Shown: piece after piece, positions 39,474 to 48,759 of the stretch
How the letters are laid out: every line of letters starts with the position of its first letter
How positions within the stretch are numbered: position 1 is the first letter of the stretch
Notes under the pieces: model-generated
What the model was told of the DNA's origin: nothing
What the model saw: the letters and a program-made list of their open reading frames with translations, nothing else
Databases searched by the model: none
From: JAKFWF01 sp963732635
GTDB lineage: Bacteria; Pseudomonadota; Alphaproteobacteria; Rhizobiales; Hyphomicrobiaceae
Reading direction: 5' to 3'
Length of the DNA stretch: 64,000 bases
Assembly (NCBI GenBank): GCA_963732635.1
Contig: CAVTAL010000019.1
Location: forward strand, 186,001 to 250,000
Program-made: the position numbers and the translations under genes

Positions 39474-40348
39474 AGGTCGATCACCGGCTTGTTGGCAAGG
39501 CTGTCGCGATAGCGCGCGAGGGCAACTGCGTCGACTGTGATCGTCTGGCCATTGGCGGTCAGCATCTCGCATTTGTCAGCGGCTTCCACCGCGCGATCAA
39601 GGCGCAGCATGGCGAGCGCATTACGCCCGGCGAGCGAACCGACCGTTCCAATTATACCGTCGCCGTGTTTGACTTCCGCGCCGGGCGCGAGGCCATCGCC
39701 TTCGATGCGTACGACGCGCTTGCGAACCACCGTCTTGTTCTGCATTCGCGAAACCACTTCCTGCCCGACGTAGCAGCCCTTTTTAAAGGACACGCCGTTG
39801 AACAGGTCGAAGTCGGCTTCGTGCGGGAACGTATCGCCGAGGGGGTAGTCGCTGATCTCGTCCGGCACGCCGAGCCCGACGCGATGGATTTGATAGCCTG
39901 TGTCATCCGCATTGATCGTGCCGAGTTCCGGCAGTCGGCCGGTTGGCAGCAGCAGCCGTGTGCCGAGTTCGGCGTGGCGTGGATCGGGATAGGCCAGAAT
40001 GCCGCGCGGTACGGCGGGCGCGGGGCCGCCCCAGGCGACCGCAATCGTCATTTGGGCTGAGAGGTCAGTGAACGTCGCCGCCGCGCGCAGCTTGTACATG
40101 TTCAACCGCTTGACGAGTGCTGCCGCTTGATCACGGGCAACGTCGAGCAGGAAGTCGTCACCAGAACCGACGACGAAAAATGCGAACAGGATCTTGCCCT
40201 GCGGCGACAGCAGTCCGGCGTGCATCGCTGCCTGCGACGCGAGCAGCCCCATGTCGTTGGTGATCAGGCTGTCGAGCAGCTTCAAAGCGTCGGGGCCGGA
40301 AGCCCCGACGACGCCGCGAGCGGCGAGTTGTGCGATGTGGCCTGCCAT
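39470..40348 (-). CDS. ygfZ: YgfZ/GcvT-domain folate-binding protein
   Basis: A 292-residue cytoplasmic protein with the aminomethyltransferase-like fold. The diagnostic YgfZ signature is FKKGCYVGQEVVSRMQ with its conserved Cys. YgfZ binds tetrahydrofolate and helps maintain some iron-sulfur enzymes such as MiaB. It is divergent from dihydroorotase across 85 bp, and its stop overlaps the GTG of tag. Confidence 0.92.
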   Translation of the reverse strand: MAGHIAQLAARGVVGASGPDALKLLDSLITNDMGLLASQAAMHAGLLSPQGKILFAFFVVGSGDDFLLDVARDQAAALVKRLNMYKLRAAATFTDLSAQMTIAVAWGGPAPAVPRGILAYPDPRHAELGTRLLLPTGRLPELGTINADDTGYQIHRVGLGVPDEISDYPLGDTFPHEADFDLFNGVSFKKGCYVGQEVVSRMQNKTVVRKRVVRIEGDGLAPGAEVKHGDGIIGTVGSLAGRNALAMLRLDRAVEAADKCEMLTANGQTITVDAVALARYRDSLANKPVIDL

Positions 40349-40433
40349 TCATCAAAGCCTTTATGATTGCTCCCCGTTATAGTACGGGCGAACGAAATGA
40401 CCATACCGGCGGGCAGGGAAAGAGGATCCGAGC

Positions 40434-41762
40434 ATGACAGTGACGTTTGACATACTCCTGCGCGGCGGCACGGTGGTGAATCAGGATGGAACCGGCGTTC
40501 GCGACGTCGGTGTCACCGGCGGGCGGATCGCTGCGATCGGGCAACTGGGCGCGGCCAAGGCAGCCGAAGTGATCGACGCCAAAGGGCTGCACATCCTGCC
40601 CGGCGTGATCGACACCCAGGTGCACTTCCGCGAACCGGGGCTGACCCACAAGGAGGACCTCGAAACCGGCAGCCGCGCCGCCGTGATGGGTGGCGTGACG
40701 GCGGTATTCGAGATGCCGAATACCAATCCGCTGACTACGTCGGCCGAAACGCTCGCGGCGAAGGTGAAAGCCGCGCGTCATCGCATGTTTTGCGACTTCG
40801 CCTTCTACGTCGGCGGCACGCGCGAGAACATCGCCGACATCCCGGCATTGGAACGGCTCGAAGGCTCGGCCGGCATCAAGGTGTTCATCGGATCGTCGAC
40901 CGGCAATCTGTTGGTCGATGACGCGCCATCGCTTGACAAAATCGTCGCCAAGATCAGCCGGCGCGCCGCCTTCCACGCCGAGGACGAAGCCCGCTTCAAA
41001 GCCCGCATGGGCGAGCGTATTCCCGGCGACCCGCGCTCGCATCCGGTGTGGCGCGATCCGGAGGCAGCCCTCATCGCGACAAAGCAACTGGTCGCCCTCG
41101 CCGAAAAGCATCGCCGCCGCGTGCACGTGCTGCACATCTCAACTGGGGAGGAGATGGAATTCTTAGCCAGCCATCGCGACTGGGCGAGCGTGGAAGTGAC
41201 ACCACATCATCTGACGCTGGAAGGACCCGAGTGCTACGAGCGGCTGGGCACCTACGCGCAGATGAACCCGCCGGTTCGCGATGCGCGACACAAGGCGGCG
41301 ATCTGGCATGGCCTCAGCAGTGGCGTGGTCGACGTGCTGGGCTCGGATCACGCGCCGCATACGCGAGAGGAGAAGGATCACGCCTATCCGGGTTCACACT
41401 CGGGCATGACCGGCGTGCAGACGCTGGTGCCGACGATGCTCGATCACGTCAACAAGGGTAAGCTCACACTCGAACGCTTTGTCGATTTGACGAGCGCTGG
41501 GCCGCAACGGCTGTTTGGATTGGTCTCGAAGGGCCGGATCGCCGTTGGCTACGATGCCGACCTCACGATCGTTGATCTCGCGCGCACCGAGACCATTCGC
41601 AACGACTGGATCGCCAGCCGCTGCGGTTGGACACCCTATGATGGCATGAAGGTGAAAGGCTGGCCGGTCGCGACCTTCGTACGCGGCCATGCGGTGATGC
41701 GCGACGGAGCGATCACCGTCCAGGCGCCGGGCGAACCAGTACGCTTCCACGAGGCTGGATAG
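40434..41762 (+). CDS. pyrC: Dihydroorotase, class I
   Basis: A 442-residue amidohydrolase that should cyclise carbamoyl aspartate to dihydroorotate in pyrimidine synthesis. The metal site begins DTQVHFREPG, where the first His of the usual H-x-H is Gln; I believe this is common in the alphaproteobacterial branch. Other ligands are visible in VHVLHIST and GSDHAPHTREEKDHAYPGSHSGM. An allantoinase-like role is possible but less likely. ATG 40434 follows GAGG. A strong terminator follows. Confidence 0.88.
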   Translation: MTVTFDILLRGGTVVNQDGTGVRDVGVTGGRIAAIGQLGAAKAAEVIDAKGLHILPGVIDTQVHFREPGLTHKEDLETGSRAAVMGGVTAVFEMPNTNPLTTSAETLAAKVKAARHRMFCDFAFYVGGTRENIADIPALERLEGSAGIKVFIGSSTGNLLVDDAPSLDKIVAKISRRAAFHAEDEARFKARMGERIPGDPRSHPVWRDPEAALIATKQLVALAEKHRRRVHVLHISTGEEMEFLASHRDWASVEVTPHHLTLEGPECYERLGTYAQMNPPVRDARHKAAIWHGLSSGVVDVLGSDHAPHTREEKDHAYPGSHSGMTGVQTLVPTMLDHVNKGKLTLERFVDLTSAGPQRLFGLVSKGRIAVGYDADLTIVDLARTETIRNDWIASRCGWTPYDGMKVKGWPVATFVRGHAVMRDGAITVQAPGEPVRFHEAG

Positions 41763-41773
41763 CCGCTTGATAT

Positions 41774-41803
41774 GAAAACGGCCGCTATATTGCGGCCGTT
41801 TTC
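41774..41803. terminator. Bidirectional terminator between pyrC and L,D-transpeptidase
   Basis: GAAAACGGCCGC (41774-41785) and GCGGCCGTTTTC (41792-41803) form a perfect 12-bp stem around TATATT. The A/T ends give a U-run in both directions, serving the + strand pyrC transcript and the convergent transpeptidase transcript. Confidence 0.9.
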
Positions 41804-41826
41804 AATCTCGGCGATGGACGCCTGCC

Positions 41827-42657
41827 TTACAGCGACGCCCGCTTGCGCTTCTTGGCCGTGGCCGGCGCGTCTTCAACATCGTTCTCCGCGACGCCACGCG
41901 ACACCGAGGCCGGCAGGCGGCCGACGACGTGCACGGTCGCGCCGGACGAAACCCGACTGTAGAGATCGACGACGTGGCTGTTGGCCATGCGGAAGCAACC
42001 CGACGACGAGGCGCTGCCAATTGAGCGGCTGTCGTTGGTGCCGTGGATGCGATAAAGCGTCGAGCCGAGATAGATCGCGCGAGCGCCGAGCGGATTGCGT
42101 ACGCCGCCGCTCATCACTTCGGGCAAGTTGGTGACACGCTGGCGCATTTCGGCTGGCGGCCGCCATTCCGGCCACTCGGCCTTGCGCGACACGCGTTCGA
42201 CACCGGTCCAGGCGAAGCCCTCGCGGCCGACGGCGACCGGATAGCGATAGGCCTGGGTCGAGGACACCACGTAGTAGAGCGCGCGACCGCCGCTATCGAT
42301 CACGATGTTACCGGCGCCGTAGCTCGAACGGAACGCGACCACCGGCGGCGTCGCGCCAGAGATCGACGGGCGTCCGCCGCCATCGGAGGACACCGGGGAA
42401 GCCGGCGGGCGCGAGGCTTGGCTGCTTTGCGGCGGTGGCGGCGTGGTGTCGTCGTCGTCGCCCAGCAGGAACGGCGCGGAAATGCCGATGCCGGCGCCGG
42501 CGTTGGGCTTGGCTCCTGGCGGACGTGCGGCCCGTGCCGGGGCGCTGCGATAGGCGCCAGACGTCACCTGGTTGTCGCCGAACGGATTGAATCCCTGTGC
42601 CGTCACCGGTGCCGCCAAGGCCACCAGCGCCACGCCGAATACCCACACTCTTGTCAT
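41827..42657 (-). CDS. L,D-transpeptidase (YkuD domain), exported
   Basis: A 276-residue periplasmic protein. The signal peptide (MTRVWVFGVALVALAAPVTAQ) is followed by a Pro/Ser-rich linker, then the YkuD domain with HGTNDSRSIGS and the catalytic Cys in SSSGCFRM. It forms 3-3 peptidoglycan crosslinks or attaches proteins to the wall. The tail is basic (KKRKRASL). ATG 42657 is chosen at the signal peptide; the 52-codon upstream extension is not credible. Confidence 0.92.
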   Translation of the reverse strand: MTRVWVFGVALVALAAPVTAQGFNPFGDNQVTSGAYRSAPARAARPPGAKPNAGAGIGISAPFLLGDDDDTTPPPPQSSQASRPPASPVSSDGGGRPSISGATPPVVAFRSSYGAGNIVIDSGGRALYYVVSSTQAYRYPVAVGREGFAWTGVERVSRKAEWPEWRPPAEMRQRVTNLPEVMSGGVRNPLGARAIYLGSTLYRIHGTNDSRSIGSASSSGCFRMANSHVVDLYSRVSSGATVHVVGRLPASVSRGVAENDVEDAPATAKKRKRASL

Positions 42658-42763
42658 CGATTTGCTTCCCACGATTTGCGCCGAGAGAGCTGAAGTAGTT
42701 AACACTTGTAGCAAACCCAAACGGTCGCTTGAAATATGGTTACCCGGGCGACCAACCGCCCGA

Positions 42764-43363
42764 TTATTCGGCCTTCTGGAACGAATGCCAGGTGCCATCG
42801 GCGCCGATGGCAAGGCGATACCACGTCCACTGCTTTTTCTCGCGCATCACTTTGAACATGGTCGGCGGCACCAGGCGGTAGAGCTGCACTTCGTCTTCCG
42901 GCGTGAGCTTGTCGAGCGGTTGTTCCGCGAACCGAGGCCAGACATAGAGTTTGCTGTTTTCGACGTCGCGCCCGACAGGCAGAATGGCGTGACCGGCATC
43001 GATGATTGCAGCCAGGATCGCCAGGATCTCACGGCCCTCGCCGTCGGCTGACTGCTGTTTCCAGTAGGCGATCGGGTCGGTGACGTTGTCGCGGGCGATC
43101 ACCGGCGGCAACTCATTCCAGGCGATCGGTGTTCGCAGATCCTCGATGCGACCCGACTTGATCGCCACCTGGATCCCATCAAGCATTTCGGCGACGGCCG
43201 TCGGCAGCTTGTCCGCAGACGGTGCGGCGGTGGCGGCCGCTGGCGCCTTCTTGCCTTTCGAAGTCTGTGCAACACCTTCGCTGGTCACTACATGGACAAG
43301 GGCGAAACCCGCCATTAACACTATCAATGCACCAATGGAGAGCTTGGCAATGCGCGACGGCAT
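42764..43363 (-). CDS. Hypothetical exported protein
   Basis: A 199-residue protein with a signal peptide or N-terminal anchor (IAKLSIGALIVLMAGFALVHVV), an Ala/Lys-rich linker and a soluble domain of ~150 residues (IEDLRTPIAWNELPPVIA, YWKQQSADGEGREILAIL, KLYVWPRFAEQPLDKLTPED, TWYRLAIGADGTWHSFQ). I do not recognise the family; the WYRLAIGxDG ending suggests a beta-rich fold. ATG 43363 is chosen. It is divergent from the LysE gene. Confidence 0.65.
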   Translation of the reverse strand: MPSRIAKLSIGALIVLMAGFALVHVVTSEGVAQTSKGKKAPAAATAAPSADKLPTAVAEMLDGIQVAIKSGRIEDLRTPIAWNELPPVIARDNVTDPIAYWKQQSADGEGREILAILAAIIDAGHAILPVGRDVENSKLYVWPRFAEQPLDKLTPEDEVQLYRLVPPTMFKVMREKKQWTWYRLAIGADGTWHSFQKAE

Positions 43364-43467
43364 CGGGGTACCTCGGAAGTGATGACAGCATTCGAACGAA
43401 TTCGCTGCATCATGCCCCGTATGGGTGCAGGCCATCCAGAACTATCGAAGGGCCAGATCTCCCGTTG

Positions 43468-44145
43468 ATGCAGATCATCCCCAACCCATTTATCATTCCG
43501 GTCGGAATGGTCATCGGCGTGCTGGTGTCGGCGCCGGTCGGGCCGGTCAATGTGCTGTGCATTCAGCGGGCAATCTCGCGCGGTGTAATGGGCGGCTTCG
43601 CGGCCGGCATCGGCGCGGTGCTGGGCGACGGCTTTATCGCCATGTTCGCGGCGCTCGGCGTCGGTTCGATTTCGGTCGCCATCAAGGACTGGCGCAACTC
43701 GATCCAGATCGTCGGCGGCATTGTGCTGCTCGCCTTCGCGGTCAAGCTCTACCTGACGCCGGCGCCAGTGACGCCGCCGTCGACTGCGGACGACGACAAG
43801 GCGACGCTCGGCGATTTCGCGTGGGATATCCCGCAGACATTCTTTCTGACGATCACCAACCCCGGCGCCGTGCTCGGACTGTTCGCGATCTTCGGTGGCG
43901 TCAGCACCTTCGTCGAGGTCAAGAGCTATGTTGACGCGTTCACGATGGTCGCGGCCGTCATGGCGGGCGGTTTGGCTTGGTGGTTCATTCTGGCCAACAT
44001 GATCGGTCGTATTCGCCACCGCCTGAATGTCGAGCGACTGCACCAGATCAACATGATCGCCGGCTTGCTGCTTGCAGTATTCGCCGCCGTGCTGATCGGC
44101 GAGGTGGTGTTGAAGGCGGTGCGGGTCGTGGTGGCGCAGCTTTAG
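43468..44145 (+). CDS. LysE family translocator
   Basis: A 225-residue inner-membrane exporter of the LysE/RhtB superfamily with six predicted helices. The N-terminal SAPVGPVNVLCIQRAISRG motif and the later FFLTITNPGAVLGLFAIFGG motif are diagnostic. Such proteins export amino acids or related small molecules by proton exchange; the substrate is unknown. Start ATG 43468. No LysG-type regulator is adjacent. Confidence 0.88.
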   Translation: MQIIPNPFIIPVGMVIGVLVSAPVGPVNVLCIQRAISRGVMGGFAAGIGAVLGDGFIAMFAALGVGSISVAIKDWRNSIQIVGGIVLLAFAVKLYLTPAPVTPPSTADDDKATLGDFAWDIPQTFFLTITNPGAVLGLFAIFGGVSTFVEVKSYVDAFTMVAAVMAGGLAWWFILANMIGRIRHRLNVERLHQINMIAGLLLAVFAAVLIGEVVLKAVRVVVAQL

Positions 44146-44161
44146 GACACCACCTTCGGTT

Positions 44162-44407
44162 TCATTGCACGCTGCGGGCGACCGTGAATTCGCCGCCGGC
44201 GACACGGTTGATCAGGCCCTTGAGCAACTTGTCGACAGCTTCCTCGCCATAGGCTTCGACGAGATCAGTCAGTGCAGTGAACAATGCTGCATAAGCCATC
44301 AGTTCGGGGGCGACGCCGGCATCCGCGCCTTCTTCCCAGGCATCGAGGATGAATCCGAGGGCCTTGAGGCTCGCATCCGAACTCGTCGTCAGCTGCTGAA
44401 TTTCCAT
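44162..44407 (-). CDS. Conserved hypothetical small acidic protein
   Basis: An 81-residue, mostly helical acidic protein (LGFILDAWEEGADAGVAPELMAYAALFTALTDLVEAYGEEAVDKLL). There is no signal peptide, membrane helix or catalytic motif. ATG 44407 is chosen over an upstream frame extension of 26 codons that looks antisense. It is convergent with the LysE gene. Function unknown. Confidence 0.6.
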   Translation of the reverse strand: MEIQQLTTSSDASLKALGFILDAWEEGADAGVAPELMAYAALFTALTDLVEAYGEEAVDKLLKGLINRVAGGEFTVARSVQ

Positions 44408-44555
44408 TGTACGTCCCTGGTTCGTCCCCCGGTGCCGGCGACTGGGTCGTCGCACGATGCCGCTCCTCGACGAAACCCGTAGCACACGGTGTCACGCTCG
44501 ATTGATGCAAATGCAATTCAAGGTGAACGCCCTACTGAGGTCGCGACGCCAACAC

Positions 44556-44948
44556 TCACGGCGTGGATTTCACCAGAGCTTCGGAAATTTGGGTGCCTTC
44601 CTTGAGGTACCGGCTAACCGTGCTCTGGGCAGAGGGCGTACAGGTTTTATACGTGCGGCTGAAGCTCACGTAGCCCTGGTTGAAACTGCGGGTCAGCAGC
44701 GCCCGCCGCAATGCCGAGGAACCCTCCGCATCCATCAGTTCTTTCATCCGCTCGCGCCACAACTGGCCGTCGTTCGAGCCGCACAACTCGCGCAGATAGT
44801 GTACCGCACCGAGGATCTCGGACAGGCGGACCAACTTGTCGTCATAAGGTTTGACGTCGGCGGCGCGTGCACCGATGGCGCCGAGCAGAATGCCGACACA
44901 CGCGACGACGGCCATTAGAGGCGATCGATGGCGGACTGGCGTCAACAC
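44556..44948 (-). CDS. TIGR02301 family exported protein
   Basis: A 130-residue alphaproteobacterial protein of unknown function. After a signal peptide ending GARA, it shows the family pattern: YDDKLVRLSEILGAVHYLRELCG, WRERMKELMDAEG, RSFNQGYVSF and YKTCTPSA. Two conserved Cys may form a disulfide. The start is GTG 44948 (gives a basic n-region) or ATG 44915. It follows the NUDIX gene leftward by 70 bp. Confidence 0.82.
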   Translation of the reverse strand: MLTPVRHRSPLMAVVACVGILLGAIGARAADVKPYDDKLVRLSEILGAVHYLRELCGSNDGQLWRERMKELMDAEGSSALRRALLTRSFNQGYVSFSRTYKTCTPSAQSTVSRYLKEGTQISEALVKSTP

Positions 44949-45018
44949 CCTTGAGATCTCCTATCGTTGACCGCGACTGCATCGGTCATGCAGGCACTGG
45001 CGGGCAAAATCGTGGCGT

Positions 45019-45474
45019 TCACACGGAGGCCGACAACTTCGTCCAGGCCTGCGAAATGAGCCGCTTCGCCCCAGGCGTCAACGGAAATTCGTCGAGGCGG
45101 CTCATGGGGATGAAACGGGCATCACCGGCATCGCTGGCAGCGAGCGGCTCGCCGGCGCGCCAGCGGCCGAAATGGACGGCCAGCAGGTAGTGGGCGCGCA
45201 GCTGGCCGTCATCGTCGTGCATGATGACGTCGAGGATATCGACGAGGCCATCGACGGTAGCGTCGAGACCGGTTTCCTCGCGCAGTTCGCGCAATGCCGC
45301 CGCGGCAGCCGTCTCGCCCGGCTCAATGTGGCCGCCGGGAAGGCTCCATAACCCGGCACGCGGTGCCTTGGTGCGCAATACCAGCAACACGCTGTCCTGA
45401 CGAAAGAGCGCGATGCTGGCAGCGGCTTTTGGCCAGTGCGGTGCATGGTTGGTCTTGTCGGTTGCTTGCGTCAT
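45019..45474 (-). CDS. NUDIX hydrolase
   Basis: A 151-residue NUDIX protein with a complete catalytic box (GGHIEPGE, then RELREETGL), so it is likely an active nucleoside diphosphate-X pyrophosphatase, perhaps a MutT-like or ADP-ribose type; the substrate is unknown. ATG 45474 is chosen, with 45480 two codons earlier as alternative. It is divergent from yedK across 51 bp. Confidence 0.88.
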   Translation of the reverse strand: MTQATDKTNHAPHWPKAAASIALFRQDSVLLVLRTKAPRAGLWSLPGGHIEPGETAAAAALRELREETGLDATVDGLVDILDVIMHDDDGQLRAHYLLAVHFGRWRAGEPLAASDAGDARFIPMSRLDEFPLTPGAKRLISQAWTKLSASV

Positions 45475-45525
45475 GATCATCTTGATTGCACAGGTCAGCA
45501 CCGGCCGACATGGGAATTCGCCACG

Positions 45526-46209
45526 ATGTGCTCGCGCTATAGCCTAACCTCGCCGCCCGAGGCGGTCCGGGCCTATTTCCGGCACCGCAACGAGCACGGC
45601 TATCCGCCGCGCTACAACATCGCGCCGACCCAGCCCGTCGGCATCGTGCGGATCGCCGAAAGCGGCCACCGTGACTTCCAGTTGGTGCGCTGGGGGCTGA
45701 TCCCGCCTTGGGTGAAGGACCCGCGAACTTTCACGACCTTGATCAATGCGCGGGCCGAGACCGCAGCCGAAAAGCCGTCGTTCCGGGGCGCATTTCGCCA
45801 CAAGCGCTGTCTGGTGCCGGCTGACGGGTTCTACGAATGGACCGGTCCGGTCGGTGCCAAGCGGCCGCACCTGATCCGTCCGCGCGATCATGGCCTGCTG
45901 GCGTTCGCGGGTTTGTTTGAAAGCTGGCTCGGCGCCGACGGCAGCGAAGTCGATACCATGGCAATCCTGACCGTTGCCGCCAACACCACCGTCGGCACTG
46001 TTCACGACCGGATGCCGGCAATCCTGCCGCCGGAACAGTTCGACGCGTGGCTCGATTGTCGGAACATCGAGACCAAGCAGGCTAGCGCCATGCTGCAGCC
46101 GGCACCGGTCGACCTGCTGGAGATCATCGAGGTCGATCCCAGGCTCAACAATTCTCGCAATGAAGGCCCGCAACTCCAACAACCGGTTGGACAATCCCGC
46201 CTGCTTTAG
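45526..46209 (+). CDS. yedK: SRAP domain protein YedK (HMCES family)
   Basis: A 227-residue SOS-response-associated protein. The catalytic Cys is residue 2 (MCSRYSL), which fixes the start at ATG 45526. Other motifs are PRYNIAPTQ, RWGLIPPWVKD, NARAETAAEKPSFR, RCLVPADGFYEW and the active-site His in HDRMPAIL. It forms a thiazolidine crosslink with abasic sites in single-stranded DNA, protecting them at forks. It is monocistronic; the region after it holds the 5' region of the Clp-N gene. Confidence 0.94.
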   Translation: MCSRYSLTSPPEAVRAYFRHRNEHGYPPRYNIAPTQPVGIVRIAESGHRDFQLVRWGLIPPWVKDPRTFTTLINARAETAAEKPSFRGAFRHKRCLVPADGFYEWTGPVGAKRPHLIRPRDHGLLAFAGLFESWLGADGSEVDTMAILTVAANTTVGTVHDRMPAILPPEQFDAWLDCRNIETKQASAMLQPAPVDLLEIIEVDPRLNNSRNEGPQLQQPVGQSRLL

Positions 46210-46522
46210 GCGACGTTAACCATACTGTTGTTTGCTGGCCGTATCTTGGCACCGCCGAATCGGCGGGATGCGGTCCGGCGTTGACCAAATTGTGCGACAG
46301 TCGCCCCGTGTACCTCGTAGAGCCCGCTGATTGCGGGTAGGGTGCGTTAGATTGAGGTCGTGACCGTTCGAGTGCGTTCGCTGGTCGGCACGTTTTGGCA
46401 GGTCACTTTCGGACGTCACTGCGCTCGGGGCGATGGCTGGACTTGCCATGGTGCCGCCCTTTGGCTGGTCATGGATGGACCGCCGGCGCGCTGGCTGGAA
46501 ATGGGAAGTGGAAGGACGGCGA
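46210..46522. other. 313 bp intergenic region with a CtrA-like half site
   Basis: No gene is recognised. TTAACCAT at 46216-46223 matches the 8-mer half site used by the alphaproteobacterial cell-cycle regulator CtrA. CCGCCGA-A-TCGGCGG lies at about 46253-46267, and CCCGC...GCGGG at about 46324-46338. It must contain the promoter of the Clp-N/coiled-coil gene at 46523. Confidence 0.5.
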
Positions 46523-48715
46523 ATGAGCTACCGAGGCAGGGATCTGGATTTGCGCACACACGAGCGCATGCATTCCACGTTCGACCAACGGCAAGCCGAC
46601 CTCGTGGCGGTGCCGACCGACCCGGTAATGGTGGACGAGGCGGTGTTGGCCTGCTGCAATCACGGCTACGATCTGGCGCTGGCCCATCGCGCGCGCGAAG
46701 TCCGGGTCGAGCATTTGCTGAATGCGATGACGCGGACTGACGCTGCCGTGTCGGTGCTGGCGGCACACGGCATCGATGTATCGGGCCTGCGGCACGACAC
46801 CGCGAGCCTGATCGCCTCCGATGAAGCGATCGTGCCGGGCAACGAGCGGGTGTCGCCGCGCCGATCCCAGTTGCTGGCCGACATCCTGCATATTGCTTCC
46901 GATCGCGCCCGGATCCGCAATTCATCCGTCACGGTGAGCGATCTCCTGCGCACGCTATTCGAACTGAACTCTGAACAATCGGGTGTTGTCATGCTTAAAC
47001 GTAATGCGCCGGGCTGGCAGCCGCGCAATGCCAGTGAACCGCTGCGGTCGGAACCGCTGCCGCCACTGCTTGGTGGCGCCTATCAGGTTGATGGCCGCTA
47101 TGGACAACAGGAGCCGCCTCGAGATTGGGTGCGGGTTGCGGCGCCGCAGCCGGGCTACTATCAGGCACCACAGCCCGGCTATTACGTGCCCGAACAGGGT
47201 GCGCAGCAGCCGCCGCAGTCCTACTATCCGGCCGAAACGGCGACTGCGGTTCCTGGCGGCACCGTCGCCGACGTGGTCCAGAATTCCCGCCTCGATCAGT
47301 TGGAGCGGACCATTCGCGAGCTGTCCGGCGAGTTGCTGGCGGAGCGCAAGGCGGTCAGTCAACTGATCAGCGAACGCAAGCGCGAGATGCCGGCCCAGGT
47401 GGAACTTGAGCCGCGCGGTGACTTCGGATCGACTGGCTACGCCAATGACCGGCTCGCCGGCATCGAGCGCAACGTCGAAGCCAAATTCGCCGATCTGGCC
47501 CGCGGCTGGACGGTGCTCGGCGAGCGCCTGCAGGGTCTTGAACTGGCGGTCAACACGAGCCGCGAGGAAGCGGCAACCTCACCCGGATTCGAGCAGTTTA
47601 GTGCTGTCCTGGCGACGATCGGTGAGCGCCTGCAGGGCGTGGAGCGCCAACTTGCGTCCCGTTCGGCCGCCGGTGCCGCGGTCAACTTCGAACCGATCAC
47701 CGAGCGGCTGGCTGCGATCGAGCAGGCGCAGACGCTGCGCCCTTCGGCAACGGCGGCCGCGCTCGCGCCCGTCATCGATCGCTTGACCGCGATCGAACGA
47801 GTGCAGTCGAGCCGAACGGCTGCGGTGACGGTTGACCTCGCGCCCGTGCTCGACCGGTTGCAAGCCATTGAGACCCGCATGGCAGAAATCAATCGCGGCA
47901 CCACCGGCGTGGTCGATCGCGTTGGCCAGGTCGAACGGTCGACCAACCAGACCGGTGAGCGCATTCGCGCCATCGAGGAGGCGATGATCGCGCAGCGCAA
48001 CCAGGTGGCCCAGCTTGCCACCAATGTCACCGCCGATATCAAGGCGCTGAGCCACAGTGTCAGTACCCATGGCACCAATGGCGAGCGCATCCAGTCGATG
48101 GTCGGAGAGCGGTTTCAGAGCCTGACTTCGGTTGTCGAAAAGAGCCGCGCCGAGATCGCATCGCAGGTCGCCCAGCCGCTAGTCGAGCGCATGGGCCAGA
48201 TGGCGAAGCTTGTCGAAACCCATCGCACCGAGGCGTCGCAGATCATTGCCGACATGGGCGAACGGATCGGCGCGCTCGAGAAAGTGATCCAGGGCTTCGG
48301 CCAGCGAACGCTCGATCTGCACGCGGCGCACGGCGCCGATCTCGTCGAACTGCACAACGCGCTGGTCAAGCTCAACGGCAACCAGCAGACCCTGGCCGCG
48401 TCGATGGACCAGTGGCGTCTCGACAATGGCAACGAGCTGTCGGCGCTGCTGACCCGCCTCGACGGTGTTGAGCGTGCCAATGCCAAGCCGCTGCAGATGC
48501 TGGAAAGCCTGCAATCGAACGTCCAGACCCTGCAACGTTCGACGGCCAAGCGCGAGGAGCAGCGCAGCCGATTCCGCCAGTGGTTGATGGGTACCGACGA
48601 TTGGTACGGCGCGAGCTGGGAAGAACCGGCTGGCAAGGGCCAGCCCCGCAACGGCAGCGCCGCGATTAGCCAGCCGAGACCGGCTTCGGCGCCGGGCGAC
48701 ACGCGCCGGAGCTGA
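46523..48715 (+). CDS. Clp-N domain protein with long coiled coil
   Basis: A 730-residue protein of unknown function. Residues ~25-155 resemble the double Clp-N repeat that recognises substrates in ClpA/ClpC (ALAHRAREVRVEHLLNAMTRTDAAVSVLAAHGIDV; then VTVSDLLRTLFEL), but no AAA+ domain follows. A Pro/Tyr/Gln-rich linker (QPGYYQAPQPGYY) leads to ~430 residues of heptad-like coiled coil with repeated ERLAAIE/ERLQGxE segments, and a short basic tail. No signal peptide or membrane helix. ATG 46523 is supported by GGAAGGA at 46510-46516. Confidence 0.75.
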   Translation: MSYRGRDLDLRTHERMHSTFDQRQADLVAVPTDPVMVDEAVLACCNHGYDLALAHRAREVRVEHLLNAMTRTDAAVSVLAAHGIDVSGLRHDTASLIASDEAIVPGNERVSPRRSQLLADILHIASDRARIRNSSVTVSDLLRTLFELNSEQSGVVMLKRNAPGWQPRNASEPLRSEPLPPLLGGAYQVDGRYGQQEPPRDWVRVAAPQPGYYQAPQPGYYVPEQGAQQPPQSYYPAETATAVPGGTVADVVQNSRLDQLERTIRELSGELLAERKAVSQLISERKREMPAQVELEPRGDFGSTGYANDRLAGIERNVEAKFADLARGWTVLGERLQGLELAVNTSREEAATSPGFEQFSAVLATIGERLQGVERQLASRSAAGAAVNFEPITERLAAIEQAQTLRPSATAAALAPVIDRLTAIERVQSSRTAAVTVDLAPVLDRLQAIETRMAEINRGTTGVVDRVGQVERSTNQTGERIRAIEEAMIAQRNQVAQLATNVTADIKALSHSVSTHGTNGERIQSMVGERFQSLTSVVEKSRAEIASQVAQPLVERMGQMAKLVETHRTEASQIIADMGERIGALEKVIQGFGQRTLDLHAAHGADLVELHNALVKLNGNQQTLAASMDQWRLDNGNELSALLTRLDGVERANAKPLQMLESLQSNVQTLQRSTAKREEQRSRFRQWLMGTDDWYGASWEEPAGKGQPRNGSAAISQPRPASAPGDTRRS

Positions 48716-48731
48716 TTTGATCAGGCAACGT

Positions 48732-48759
48732 TGGAGCTGCTGTCAACGCAGCAGCTCCA
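48732..48759. terminator. Hairpin between Clp-N gene and Sel1 gene
   Basis: TGGAGCTGCTG (48732-48742) and CAGCAGCTCCA (48749-48759) form a perfect 11-bp stem with a 6-nt loop, 17 bp after the Clp-N gene stop. It overlaps the stop codon region of the convergent Sel1 gene. No clear U-run follows in either direction, so efficiency is uncertain. Confidence 0.55.
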
